This document shows positions 6,270-15,327 of a DNA stretch of 23,423 nucleotides, piece by piece. The DNA is from Lachnospiraceae bacterium (lineage in GTDB: Bacteria > Bacillota > Clostridia > Lachnospirales > Lachnospiraceae). The stretch spans positions 1-23,423 of the forward strand of contig CAAGFJ010000053.1 in NCBI GenBank assembly GCA_900769115.1. Direction: 5' to 3'. Below the pieces are notes generated by a model, which was not told the origin of the DNA, searched no databases, and worked only from the letters and a program-made list of their open reading frames with translations. The translations under genes and the position numbers were made by a program. Each line of letters opens with the position of its first letter. The first letter of the stretch is position 1.

Positions 6270-8369
6270 TTAAAAGTTACTCATATCTGCATTCAATTTC
6301 TTAATTGTCTGTAATGTCTTAGCGCGAACTTCTTCTGCATCAAATAATGACAATAGTGTATCCTTGTCAAACTTATTCTGCATTAAGAAATCTACCCAGT
6401 CTTCAATGTATGTCTTGACATATTCTACATTCTCTTCTCTTCGGTCCTTCAGGTACTCACCGATATTATGAATATGCTCGATAACTGTAGGCTCATTATT
6501 CTTATTATTCACAGGCTTATCATCAGACTCATCAGAAAGTTCAATTACCTTACCAGTCTTAGTAATAATAACCTTCTTATTCGGTGTCACTTCTGGTGTT
6601 GCCTGCTTATCCTTACGTACAATTAATAACTCTACAACCTTAACCAGACATGCAACACTATAAGTAACTTCCTCTTCTGTCTGTTTCTCCTTGCCTTTGC
6701 TTGCATATTGATTCCATAACCACTCTGACTTGCAAACCATATCCTTGATCTGAGGATTATCCAATAACTTATGTACATCTGTTGCAACTACCGGTGCAGA
6801 TGATTTACCAAATCCAAACTTAGAAGTTGTTACCGTTTCAGACTTTGGCTTCTCGTAGCGGGCTGGCAGATTAATACGATTATATGTCTCTGTAAACATC
6901 TTTCTTGCATGTTCTTCCTCATAATCAGAGCTTAATACAATCTTATTCTTATTCTCTAATCCATGACGAATCATATCATCTGCAGCCAAGAATACCAGGT
7001 GCTTCTGACGATCCTCAAGCAGCTTCTTGATCTCATAATTGGTCTTACTCTTCTCCAGGATAGAATTCTTACGAACTTTGAATGCTTTAATCTTCTCCTT
7101 CACACTGAAGAATAGCTTAAGAAGGGATGGATTTGCATTCACATAATTACCAATCCATGTCAGCTCTACATACTGATGCTCAATCCGGTTCGAAATCTCA
7201 TACACATTATATCCATCAAATACAACATTCAACGTGGTATATAACAGATCAAGAATCTCATACTTCTCTTCCCAGGAACGGGTAGACAAATCCTGATTAA
7301 CCAACTGTTTGATACCACACTCATAGAATACTAAATTATATTCATATAAACCTTCAAAGACATTACTCTTATCACTCAAAGACGCGCCTGCACCAAGAAT
7401 CTGAAGATTCTTCTTCATAACCGGTTCATCCTCAATATACTTATATACTTTCTTAACAAACGCTGAAACCTCTACCAGCAGACTGTCTATTCTCTTGTTA
7501 TAAATATCCTGCTTGGAAATAGCTGAAATTACAGTTCTGCTTAATACATTCGTATACTGGGTGCTGTTACAATTACGGATCAATTCCTTAAAGTTCTCAT
7601 ATACCTGCATATTATCTACCGGTATGTATTCTGCATTCAATCCATAGAACTCAAATGCTTTATTGTAATCCTTTTTACGAATATACGAATTAAACAGCCC
7701 CATACTGAATTGAATCTTATAATCATTACCTACATGAGAATCTTCTACAAAATAATCATATAATACTTCCAAATTGTTCAGATATGCCTCTGAATTCGAT
7801 GCAGAAGGAGGCAGATCCATCTCCATAACAACATTGATCAAATCCATGTAACCCATAACTGCTTTGTCATAGGTAGAAGGACGATCATCCGCATCTGCAA
7901 TCTGATAACATGTATTGATCAAAAGTGGTGCAACCCTCTCTCCGATCAAACGCATTGCCTCACCAAACATATCCAACTGATATAAGTAGATCAGCCAGAT
8001 ACTATAACGGTAGATACCTGTTGTATTAATAATAGCATCCGTATCTGCCGGATCAATATCTCCATATACAAACTTGAACAACGGCTCAATCCATTCTTCA
8101 ATCTCATACTTACCCGGTTTCTTGATATTCTCATCTACGAACTCTGCCAATTCATATAACTTCGTACACTGTGCTTTCACATCATCATCTACCAGCATAG
8201 TAGATAAATCAAAATTGTGATCTTTCAAATAGTCAATAACAAGTGCATAAAAACCTTCCTCCACCTGCTCGTTCAAGAAACGAATCAACATACCCTTATT
8301 GCTGGATGCTGCTATTGAAATAATATTCGTATCGTTACCCCGGGTAACATTAGCCGGTAAATTCTGCAT
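6270..8369 (-). CDS. Large uncharacterised cytoplasmic protein, 699 aa
   Basis: I do not recognise this protein. It has no signal peptide, no membrane segment and no nucleotide-binding or catalytic motif that I can see. It appears almost entirely helical, with a mildly acidic, lysine-rich composition. The N-terminal 450 residues resemble helical-repeat proteins in their spacing of Tyr, Leu and Asp. A basic stretch lies near FKVRKNSILEKSKTNYEIKK, and low-complexity linkers occur near ETVTTSKFGFGKSSAPVV and ELSDESDDKPVNNKNNEP, followed by a compact helical C-terminus. The start at 8369 has AAGGAGGAG about five bases upstream; an in-frame start 24 bases earlier lacks this. It is a single gene with its own promoter and terminator. 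A scaffold role would be a guess. Confidence 0.85.
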   Translation of the reverse strand: MQNLPANVTRGNDTNIISIAASSNKGMLIRFLNEQVEEGFYALVIDYLKDHNFDLSTMLVDDDVKAQCTKLYELAEFVDENIKKPGKYEIEEWIEPLFKFVYGDIDPADTDAIINTTGIYRYSIWLIYLYQLDMFGEAMRLIGERVAPLLINTCYQIADADDRPSTYDKAVMGYMDLINVVMEMDLPPSASNSEAYLNNLEVLYDYFVEDSHVGNDYKIQFSMGLFNSYIRKKDYNKAFEFYGLNAEYIPVDNMQVYENFKELIRNCNSTQYTNVLSRTVISAISKQDIYNKRIDSLLVEVSAFVKKVYKYIEDEPVMKKNLQILGAGASLSDKSNVFEGLYEYNLVFYECGIKQLVNQDLSTRSWEEKYEILDLLYTTLNVVFDGYNVYEISNRIEHQYVELTWIGNYVNANPSLLKLFFSVKEKIKAFKVRKNSILEKSKTNYEIKKLLEDRQKHLVFLAADDMIRHGLENKNKIVLSSDYEEEHARKMFTETYNRINLPARYEKPKSETVTTSKFGFGKSSAPVVATDVHKLLDNPQIKDMVCKSEWLWNQYASKGKEKQTEEEVTYSVACLVKVVELLIVRKDKQATPEVTPNKKVIITKTGKVIELSDESDDKPVNNKNNEPTVIEHIHNIGEYLKDRREENVEYVKTYIEDWVDFLMQNKFDKDTLLSLFDAEEVRAKTLQTIKKLNADMSNF

Positions 8370-8431
8370 GGTAACTCCTCCTTCTGTTTCCAATTTGTGT
8401 GAAATAAATAAATTTCACCTAACTAATTAAA

Positions 8432-8460
8432 ATATTATCACAAATATATCCAATTTACAA
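8432..8460 (-). promoter_or_regulatory. Probable promoter of the 699-aa gene
   Basis: TTGTAA and TAATAT on the minus strand are 17 bases apart, about 63 bases upstream of the start codon. The leader between them contains a short inverted repeat, GTGAAAT with ATTTCAC around six bases (8399-8418), which could be an operator or a weak hairpin. Confidence 0.5.
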
Positions 8461-8527
8461 CTATATTTTATTCTGTTTTCGGTTATTATTACAGATTATG
8501 ATTGTATAATTTGTACAATACCATTTT

Positions 8528-8719
8528 CTATTCTCGAGAAGAATCATCACGCAAATCTTTCACCAGATATACAACACCCACTACGATAAATACCACACCA
8601 CATGCAACCGCCAAAACACCAAATGTTTTCTTTGCTACAGCAAACAGGGCAATTCCTGCAATCACCATTAAAATTCCACACACAAAAAAGTTCTTCGTTA
8701 CTTCCTTTATCTTATTCAT
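8528..8719 (-). CDS. Small membrane protein with two helices, 63 aa
   Basis: Unknown function. The sequence MNKIKEVTKNFFVCGILMVIAGIA starts a basic N-terminus and a first membrane helix (about residues 12-29). A second helix follows at about 34-54 (FGVLAVACGVVFIVVGVVYLV), and the protein ends in a charged tail KDLRDDSSRE. The ATG at 8719 has GAGG seven bases upstream; the TTG two codons earlier sits too close to that site to be the start. It is divergent from the acidic protein gene at 8884 across a 164-base gap. Both are small membrane-anchored proteins and could share regulation. Confidence 0.72.
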   Translation of the reverse strand: MNKIKEVTKNFFVCGILMVIAGIALFAVAKKTFGVLAVACGVVFIVVGVVYLVKDLRDDSSRE

Positions 8720-8817
8720 ATTCAAACCTCTTTCTCTATCCGCATATATGTATTCTATACGCTTTGTATATTATCAGATATTATCACACACTCTAAGAGA
8801 AATAGCAAATAAAAGAA

Positions 8818-8846
8818 TTGCTTTTTCATCCTATCCGTATTACAAT
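8818..8846 (+). promoter_or_regulatory. Probable promoter for the gene at 8884
   Basis: TTGCTT and TACAAT are separated by 17 bases on the plus strand, 37 bases upstream of the start codon. An alternative TATAAT lies just downstream at about 8855 but has no matching -35 box. Confidence 0.5.
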
Positions 8847-8883
8847 AAATATCACTTATAATATATTATAAAGGAGGTTCGCT

Positions 8884-9507
8884 ATGGCCAAGAATAAGAA
8901 TTGTTTTAGTAAACTGCTTGCCCTTACCGCTACCGTTGCAGCTGTAGGCGGAGCATGTTATGTATTTCGTGATAAGATTAAGAACAGCCCACTTTATAAG
9001 GCAGCTTTAGACAAAGCTTACGACTTATACGATAAGTGGAAGGATCGTCAAAGCGACGATGATTCTTTTGATGATTTTGACTTTGATGAGGATGATGATT
9101 TTGAAGATATATTCTCCGACGAGGATAAGTCTGAAAGGGAATACACCTCTATTACGATCAACGCCAAGGAAGATACCTCTTCTACTGACGTTGCTGATGA
9201 TTCTGCAGTTACAGACAACACCGAAGATGACAAGACTCCTGATACCTCAGAAGATACTGTTTCAGCCGAAGTCGAAGTTCCTGCAGCGTCGGACACGGAA
9301 GCCCCTGACGAAGAAGTTAGCAGTATTCCTCAGGTTGAAGAATCTGATGTGACTTATACAACGGATGCTGTTATTCCAACCATCGATTTTGGAACCAGCA
9401 CAACATCTGACGATGAACCAGAAGTGCTTGGATACGAGAATGAAGGATTATCTGATGTTTCCGAAGATCCGGATGTATTAGAGGAGCAGGATAAGTTAGA
9501 TTTCTAA
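8884..9507 (+). CDS. Highly acidic, N-terminally membrane-anchored protein, 207 aa
   Basis: Unknown function. A basic start MAKNKNCFSK precedes one hydrophobic segment (about residues 11-28, LLALTATVAAVGGACYVF), then a basic helix with several lysines (to about 54). From about residue 56 to the end the chain is low complexity and dominated by Asp, Glu, Ser and Thr, including an Asp/Phe run DDFDFDEDDDFEDIF. The organisation recalls YtxH-like anchored proteins with an acidic disordered tail, but I cannot assign a family. AAAGGAGG lies six to seven bases before the ATG, one of the best ribosome sites here. A terminator follows at 9528-9573, so it appears to be transcribed alone. Confidence 0.8.
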   Translation: MAKNKNCFSKLLALTATVAAVGGACYVFRDKIKNSPLYKAALDKAYDLYDKWKDRQSDDDSFDDFDFDEDDDFEDIFSDEDKSEREYTSITINAKEDTSSTDVADDSAVTDNTEDDKTPDTSEDTVSAEVEVPAASDTEAPDEEVSSIPQVEESDVTYTTDAVIPTIDFGTSTTSDDEPEVLGYENEGLSDVSEDPDVLEEQDKLDF

Positions 9508-9527
9508 GCTTACATTATGCATTTTCA

Positions 9528-9573
9528 ATGAGCTGCCGTACCATTTACACCGATTGGTACAGTGGCTCATTTT
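9528..9573 (+). terminator. Terminator after the acidic protein gene
   Basis: ATGAGC and GTACCA pair with TGGTAC and GCTCAT, joined by three further pairs (two G-U) and one mismatch, around an 11-base loop, ending in TTTT. Only 37 bases then separate it from the methyltransferase gene, so that gene either depends on read-through or has a promoter I cannot see. Confidence 0.7.
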
Positions 9574-9610
9574 ATGTGCATTCATCATTTTTTGTAGAAA
9601 GGAATAGCCC

Positions 9611-10375
9611 ATGGCAACAAGTTATGAAGGATTTGCATATCTATATGATCAGTTTATGAACAATATCCCCTATGACGACTGGTCTCATTATCTGCTCTCT
9701 CTCTTAGAGCAGTATGGCCTGTCATCCGGCACATTGATTGAACTTGGATGTGGAACCGGCACCTTAACAACATATATGGCACATGCCGGCTATCATATCA
9801 TCGGAATCGACAATTCGGTTGATATGCTTACCATTGCCGCCGATAAAACCTATACACTTTCCAATGTACAATTACTCTTACAGAACATGCAGGCTCTGAA
9901 TCTGGGCGATCTATCCTGTGATGGCGCTTATTGCTTGTGTGATAGTCTGAATTATCTGTTAACGGATGATGATATATTATCTACATTCTGCGGCATCCGA
10001 CGTTATGTACGACCAGGTGGATATTTCATCTTCGATCTCAAGACCCGTTACTTCTATGAAGAAATACTTGGAGATCAGATATTCTGTGACCACCAGGAGC
10101 AGGGCAGCTATATATGGGAGAATTCTTATTTTGAAGAAGACTCTATTAACCAGTATGACCTTACTTTTTTTGCAAAGTCAGAGAACGGCTTATATGAGAA
10201 ATTCAACGAGACACATCACCAACGCGCTTACGATCTTACAGAAATCATTGACTTTCTGCAGACAGCCGGGTTAGAATATGTCACAGCATATAATGCATTT
10301 ACTAAGATGCCACCTGCTCCAGACAGTGAACGCATCTATATTATTGCAAGAAATGGAGATATCAGTAATGAATGA
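9611..10375 (+). CDS. Class I SAM-dependent methyltransferase, 254 aa
   Basis: Transfers a methyl group from S-adenosylmethionine to an unidentified acceptor. The Rossmann core is clear: motif I LIELGCGTGTL at about residues 42-52, the acidic residue ending beta-2 in IGIDNSVDM (Asp67), and the loop-strand RPGGYFIFDLKT typical of motif III. The N-terminal YEGFAYLYDQFMNNIPYDDW resembles the YqeM-like branch, of unproven substrate. AGGAA lies about eight bases upstream of the ATG at 9611. The gene overlaps hslO by eight bases, so the two are translated together. A small-molecule substrate is likelier than DNA because no target-recognition domain is present. Confidence 0.88.
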   Translation: MATSYEGFAYLYDQFMNNIPYDDWSHYLLSLLEQYGLSSGTLIELGCGTGTLTTYMAHAGYHIIGIDNSVDMLTIAADKTYTLSNVQLLLQNMQALNLGDLSCDGAYCLCDSLNYLLTDDDILSTFCGIRRYVRPGGYFIFDLKTRYFYEEILGDQIFCDHQEQGSYIWENSYFEEDSINQYDLTFFAKSENGLYEKFNETHHQRAYDLTEIIDFLQTAGLEYVTAYNAFTKMPPAPDSERIYIIARNGDISNE

Positions 10376-11240
10376 CGTAATTATAAGAGGAATGACAGCA
10401 GACAACCAGGTTCGTTTTTTTGCTGCCTATACAAAAAAACTTGTGGAAACTGCACATACCATCCATAATACCTCCCCAGTAGCAACTGCTGCTCTTGGCC
10501 GGCTGCTTACTGCCGGTTCTATCATGGGCAGCATGTGCAAGAATGATTCCGATGTACTGACCTTACAGATTCAGTGTTCCGGACCAATTAAGGGATTAAC
10601 GGTAACCGCTAATGCACATGCACAAGTCAAAGGATATGTCAATAATCCGAACGTAGATCTGCCACTCAGTAATAAAGGCAAATTAGATGTTGGAAAAGCA
10701 CTTGATCTTGGCGTTCTAAGTGTCATCAAAGATATCGGTCTGAAAGAACCATATGTTGGGCAGACTAATCTTGTTACCGGCGAGATTGCTGAAGATCTGA
10801 CCTATTACTTTGCGACAAGCGAACAGATTCCTACCTCAGTAGCTTTAGGGGTGCTCGTTGACCGTGACCTGTCCGTGAGACATGCTGGCGGATTCATTAT
10901 ACAGCTTATGCCATATGCAACAGAGGAATTGATCTCTGACCTGGAGAATCGTCTGAAAGACTTCTCTTCCATCACAAGCCTGATGGAACAGGGAATGACA
11001 CCAGAAGATATGATGCACAAATTATTTGATGGTTATGACATGGAATTGACTGATTCTGTAACACCGGAATATCACTGTGACTGTTCCAGGGAACGCAGTT
11101 ACAAAGCAATTGCCAGTATCAGCCGCAAAGACATTGAAGAAATGATTGCTGATAACGAGCCAATCGAAGTAGGCTGTCATTTCTGCAACAAAAAATATAC
11201 CTTTTCAGTCGATGATCTGAAGAATATGTTAGCACAATAA
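10368..11240 (+). CDS. hslO: Redox-regulated chaperone Hsp33, 290 aa
   Basis: Holdase chaperone switched on by oxidation: four reduced cysteines hold zinc, and disulfide formation plus unfolding exposes the client-binding surface. The N-terminal domain has the family pattern MNDVIIRGMTADNQVRFFAA and GRLLTAGSIMGSMCK, with GYVNNPNVDLP and a GGFIIQLMP segment later. The C-terminal redox switch is intact, with Cys237-x-Cys239 (YHCDC) and Cys270-x2-Cys273 (GCHFC). Length is normal for the family. The frame is open 90 bases upstream, inside the methyltransferase gene, but the ATG at 10368 matches the family start and has GGAG nine bases before it. It is the second gene of a two-gene unit. Confidence 0.96.
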   Translation: MNDVIIRGMTADNQVRFFAAYTKKLVETAHTIHNTSPVATAALGRLLTAGSIMGSMCKNDSDVLTLQIQCSGPIKGLTVTANAHAQVKGYVNNPNVDLPLSNKGKLDVGKALDLGVLSVIKDIGLKEPYVGQTNLVTGEIAEDLTYYFATSEQIPTSVALGVLVDRDLSVRHAGGFIIQLMPYATEELISDLENRLKDFSSITSLMEQGMTPEDMMHKLFDGYDMELTDSVTPEYHCDCSRERSYKAIASISRKDIEEMIADNEPIEVGCHFCNKKYTFSVDDLKNMLAQ

Positions 11241-11245
11241 CAGAC

Positions 11246-11298
11246 AACCCACTATATACCATCTTCACATAAAGAACTGGCATATAGTGGGTATTTTT
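11246..11298. terminator. Terminator between convergent hslO and the glucosaminidase gene
   Basis: CCCACTATAT (11248-11257) pairs with ATATAGTGGG (11282-11291), followed on plus by TATTTTTATTG. An outer CAGACAA/TTGTCTG pair extends it further. It ends hslO; the stop codon of the convergent gene lies in its 3' flank. The minus-strand tail has few T residues, so it works best in the plus direction. Confidence 0.75.
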
Positions 11299-13417
11299 AT
11301 TGTCTGGTTATATTGATCGTGTAGGTTTGTTTCGTTCCATTCTGAGCAACCCCCGTAACAGATACGGTTGTCACGGACCCGGAGCCACCAAGCATATACT
11401 CAAATGGTCCCTCTACAGTTGCCCGCGAACTCACTGTGGAAGCTGAAATCCGGACCGTTGCTACTCTTGCAGGAACCGTAACATTATATGTAAATGTATT
11501 ATATGCAAATGATGTAACCGCAAACTGATCCGATGTATTGGCACTATTCAACAATGTAATCCCTGACAAATATGGATTCGGATTGCCTGCCGCAGCCGGA
11601 AGTGCACTTACATTCGCTGGCATATTATTAAATACCGGAATATTAAAGATCATTGTATTTGAAAGCACACCCATAGTCTTATATGCAGATCTAGTACTTC
11701 TTCCTTCTGAATAAGGTGCCTGTACATTCGTCATATACTGATGTTTATATAATTGTGCCGCATCATTCGGTTTTACATTGAATTTCTGTAAGTATAATGT
11801 ATTCTGTCCCTTGTTAATATAATTCATTGCAATATACTGTGCTCCACCAACAATAGACTTATAGGGATTCGTCCATGGTCTGCCATACGAAGTACCACTC
11901 TTCGCCCATGCAAGGCCTTTGGCTACCGCATTTCCGCCATCTGTCGCACCAATATTATAATAATTATAGATTCCCTCGTATCCTTTATATGTTCCACTAG
12001 TAGAATTAGAACCATTCGTTCCTACTTCCTGTTTCGACCTTGCCGCAAGGAAATACGGATTGGCAGATGCTGCTTTTCCTGCATCCATAAATGCCTGTGC
12101 ATAACTCCCCCCCACTACTTTACCAGTAGCAGAATCCTTTACACTGTAATTACCTTTCATAAAGGTATTGTTCAAAATTCCCTGTACCACCGCTACACTT
12201 TGCGACGGGTCATAGGAAAGTGCTTCAAACTGAAAGATATCTGTATCATTTAAGAAATTACGAGGATCCATGTAATAGGCAATCACCTGCGAATTCGCTG
12301 TATACCAGTTGGTTCCATCCTGAACGATATAAGTGTCCTTCGCCCAGTTATATGCACCGGAATCCGTTGACAGATAAGAAAACGGAGCAAGACTATTTGT
12401 TCCCCTTGGATAATTACTCTGGATTACATTCCTTCCCACTACACTCTCATTGGCAATCACTGCATTCCAATCCAAATTTGTATTCACTGCAACAAATCTC
12501 CAATTCGGATATGCATTGTGAAGTGCCTGAATACTTGCTTTGTAACTGTCTGGAAATGCGGCCAGCATGGTAGCAAAATCTGCATCTGATACCGGCGTAT
12601 TATTAACCTCATCCTGTGGAAGTGATCCGATTGTAATATACTCTTTGGATACATAACCTGTAATTGTTCTGCCCTCATACACAACAACAATCTTATACCA
12701 GCTTCCGGTCTCTCCCAATATCGTAACCTGTGTTCTTCTAGGAATCCTTGCCAATATCTCACTGCTTGTATTTGCTTCCTTGCGGACATTCAATGTAGAA
12801 GTTACATTATCATTCACATAGCCCTCTTTGTTCTGTGCATCTACATTCTGTTGCCCATTCACAGTTATATATTGTGCCTGTATGTACCCCGTCTTCTTAT
12901 TACCATTATAAGTAACCCTTACCTTGTACCAGTATTTTCCTGATTGCTTGGTAATTCTTAATATGGTAACCTCACTACCGCGAGTGACCTTCGCAACTGT
13001 TTTCGATGAATTCTTTGCCTTCTTACGCACTTTCACATATGTATTCACCCGTTCATTGGCAATTCCCTTCGGTTTGGACTGTTGCCGGATATACAATGCG
13101 CTGATATAGCCGGTACGTGTCTTACCCCCGATCTGCGCACGACACTTATACCACTTGACTCCTCCATTCGACACATAGCCAAGAATTGTAACAGACTGCT
13201 TCTTCTTGACCATCCCATAACTTTTATACCGTAAGCCTGCCTTTTTTCTCATATTGACCTTTGCTCTGGCTGTTCCCGGATATGATATGGCAGATTTGCA
13301 GGTAGAAGCTGCCTCTACCCGGCAAGTGTCTGTTGGAATCCATAATAGCAAGCCCGCAAGTATGAACAAAAGGCATGTGCTTTTCTTAAGTGTATATAAT
13401 ATTGTATCCTTTTGCAT
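11297..13417 (-). CDS. Secreted SH3b-domain N-acetylglucosaminidase, 706 aa
   Basis: Cell-wall hydrolase expected to cut N-acetylglucosamine linkages in peptidoglycan. A signal peptide spans residues 1 to about 36, with probable cleavage after VEA. Three bacterial SH3 domains follow (about 48-111, 123-186, 199-263), each with the VNxRxxxxxxS, VTILG and TGYI pattern of wall-binding repeats. The catalytic region (about 285-570) resembles LytD/GH73 glucosaminidases; Glu464 in ARSKQEVG is the likely catalytic acid, with YNYYNIGA downstream. The C-terminal 95 residues, rich in Ser, Thr and Val, look like a cadherin-like beta-sandwich. There is no sortase motif, so attachment is through the SH3b domains. 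GGAGC lies eight bases upstream of the ATG, and the gene has its own promoter. Confidence 0.88.
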   Translation of the reverse strand: MQKDTILYTLKKSTCLLFILAGLLLWIPTDTCRVEAASTCKSAISYPGTARAKVNMRKKAGLRYKSYGMVKKKQSVTILGYVSNGGVKWYKCRAQIGGKTRTGYISALYIRQQSKPKGIANERVNTYVKVRKKAKNSSKTVAKVTRGSEVTILRITKQSGKYWYKVRVTYNGNKKTGYIQAQYITVNGQQNVDAQNKEGYVNDNVTSTLNVRKEANTSSEILARIPRRTQVTILGETGSWYKIVVVYEGRTITGYVSKEYITIGSLPQDEVNNTPVSDADFATMLAAFPDSYKASIQALHNAYPNWRFVAVNTNLDWNAVIANESVVGRNVIQSNYPRGTNSLAPFSYLSTDSGAYNWAKDTYIVQDGTNWYTANSQVIAYYMDPRNFLNDTDIFQFEALSYDPSQSVAVVQGILNNTFMKGNYSVKDSATGKVVGGSYAQAFMDAGKAASANPYFLAARSKQEVGTNGSNSTSGTYKGYEGIYNYYNIGATDGGNAVAKGLAWAKSGTSYGRPWTNPYKSIVGGAQYIAMNYINKGQNTLYLQKFNVKPNDAAQLYKHQYMTNVQAPYSEGRSTRSAYKTMGVLSNTMIFNIPVFNNMPANVSALPAAAGNPNPYLSGITLLNSANTSDQFAVTSFAYNTFTYNVTVPARVATVRISASTVSSRATVEGPFEYMLGGSGSVTTVSVTGVAQNGTKQTYTINITRQ

Positions 13418-13462
13418 CTTAATAGCTCCTGTCTCTTCTCTTTTTGTACATAACTACTTTAC

Positions 13463-13491
13463 ATAATACAATGTTTACATTTAAATGACAA
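13463..13491 (-). promoter_or_regulatory. Promoter of the glucosaminidase gene
   Basis: TTGTCA and TATTAT on the minus strand with a 17-base spacer (five of six matches each), beginning four bases after the stop codon of the ABC-F gene and about 46 bases before the start codon. No terminator for the ABC-F gene is visible in this 77-base gap. Confidence 0.75.
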
Positions 13492-13494
13492 CGC

Positions 13495-15327
13495 TTATTT
13501 TGCATTTTCAATCTGTTCTGCCAGATCATTCAAATAGACCCATCGATCCATTTTTTCTTCTAACTGCTGTTCCAATTTCTCCTTTGTCTGTGTCAACTCT
13601 GAAAGCTTTGCATAATCACTGGCAGCATCCAGAACCGCTGCATCAATATCGGCGATCTGCTCTTCTAATGCAGCAATATCTGCATCAATTGTATCATACT
13701 CCCGCTGCTCCTGATAAGTGAATTTCAATTTCTTTTCCCTGTTGTTCTTCCATGTCTGCCGGCTATCCGTCTTCTCTTTTACCGTCTCTTTGTCAGATAT
13801 CATTCTGCCTGATACAGACACCGAATCATTCATTCTTCCGGCTGCAAGGGCTTTTTCCAGATAATCCGTGTAACCACCCTCATACTGCGTAATCACACCA
13901 TTTCCCTCAAAAGCAAAGATTCGGTTCACAACTCGGTCTAAAAAATAACGATCATGTGATACCGTAATCACAATTCCCTCAAAATAATCTAAATACTCCT
14001 CTAATACTGCTAACGTCGTGATATCAAGATCATTCGTTGGCTCATCTAAGATCAACACATTGGGAGCTGTCATCAATACCTTAAGCAGATATAATCGCCG
14101 CCGCTCTCCACCAGACAGTTTTCCAATCGGATTATACTGTGTCTCCGGTCCAAACAGAAATCTTTCGCACATCTGTGATGCAGATGTCGTCCCCTTGCTT
14201 GTCTTAATATATTCTGCCACATTCTTCACATAGTCTATCACCCGTTCTTCCGGGTTCATATCCTCCACCATCTGTGAAAAATACCCAATCTGTATTGTCT
14301 CACCAATGGTTACACTTCCGCTGTCCGGCTGTTCTAAGCCCAAAATGATCTTAAGCAAGGTTGTCTTGCCACAACCATTTGGCCCTACAATTCCTATTCT
14401 CTCATTTCTAATTGTATAATATGTGAAATCAGAGATTAAGGTACGATCACCATATGCCTTGGAAATATGTTCAAGCTCAATCGTCTTTTTGCCAAGTCTT
14501 GATGCTAAGGAATCCATCTCCACCTGTTTGTCCTGTTCCGGCGCTTTCATATTCTGCATTTGCTCAAAACGCTCTAATCTTGCTTTCTGCTTTGTCGAAC
14601 GTGCCTGTGCACCTCGTCTGACCCACTCAATCTCTGTCCTTAATAAACTCTGTACCTTCCGGTAGCTGGCCGCCTGCTGGTCCATCCGCGCCTGCTTAAG
14701 TTCCAGATAACCGGAAAAATTGGCATCATAAGAATATAAGCTGCCCCGGTCAATCTCCACGATCTTGTTGGTCACCCGGTCCAGGAAATAACGGTCATGT
14801 GTTACCATAACCAGTACGCCCCTGAAGCTTTCAAGATATTCCTCTAACCAGCGAACCATTCCACTGTCTAAATGGTTGGTCGGCTCGTCCAAGATCAGAA
14901 TGTCGGCTGGTGCAAGCAGGGTTCTTGCAAGTGCTACGCGCTTCTTCTCACCACCAGACAATGGATCGATCTCTGCATTCTCATCCACTATCGCTAACTT
15001 TCTAAGAATGGTCTTAGCCTCTGCTTCTATATTCCAGTTCGGATTCGAGCTAACCTTATCTCTGGTCACATAATGAAGAATCGTATCCCCCGGATCAAAC
15101 TCCGTATTCTGTGCCAGATATGCCACACTTGCCTGATTATTCTTAATGATATTGCCAGAATCCGGTGTAGATATGCCTGCGATCATTTTCAAAAACGTAC
15201 TCTTACCACAGCCATTCACTCCGATCACCCCAATCTTGTCCCCCTCGTTAATACCGAGGCTGACCTCCTGAAGCAGCACCTTATCTCCATATACTTTTGT
15301 CACATTCTCTATATTCAGTATATTCAT
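13495..15327 (-). CDS. uup: ABC-F family ATPase, Uup-like, 610 aa
   Basis: Soluble protein with two ATPase domains and no membrane domain, of the class that acts on ribosomes. First domain: Walker A GVNGCGKST at 36-44, signature LSGGE at 123-127, Walker B ILILDEP at 143-149. Second domain: Walker A GPNGCGKTT at 315-323, signature LSGGE at 404-408, Walker B VLILDEP at 424-430. A charged linker (about 205-275) joins them, and a C-terminal coiled coil (about 550-610) is the Uup-type extension. No antibiotic-resistance arm is evident, so housekeeping is likelier than resistance. AGGAGG lies four to five bases from the ATG. The gene overlaps the hflX stop by four bases (ATGA). Confidence 0.88.
   Translation of the reverse strand: MNILNIENVTKVYGDKVLLQEVSLGINEGDKIGVIGVNGCGKSTFLKMIAGISTPDSGNIIKNNQASVAYLAQNTEFDPGDTILHYVTRDKVSSNPNWNIEAEAKTILRKLAIVDENAEIDPLSGGEKKRVALARTLLAPADILILDEPTNHLDSGMVRWLEEYLESFRGVLVMVTHDRYFLDRVTNKIVEIDRGSLYSYDANFSGYLELKQARMDQQAASYRKVQSLLRTEIEWVRRGAQARSTKQKARLERFEQMQNMKAPEQDKQVEMDSLASRLGKKTIELEHISKAYGDRTLISDFTYYTIRNERIGIVGPNGCGKTTLLKIILGLEQPDSGSVTIGETIQIGYFSQMVEDMNPEERVIDYVKNVAEYIKTSKGTTSASQMCERFLFGPETQYNPIGKLSGGERRRLYLLKVLMTAPNVLILDEPTNDLDITTLAVLEEYLDYFEGIVITVSHDRYFLDRVVNRIFAFEGNGVITQYEGGYTDYLEKALAAGRMNDSVSVSGRMISDKETVKEKTDSRQTWKNNREKKLKFTYQEQREYDTIDADIAALEEQIADIDAAVLDAASDYAKLSELTQTKEKLEQQLEEKMDRWVYLNDLAEQIENAK

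Noticed and set aside
9048..9296. 82-codon Ser-rich frame on the minus strand
   Set aside because: It is the antisense of the acidic protein's Asp/Glu/Ser codons; the plus-strand gene has a strong ribosome site and promoter.
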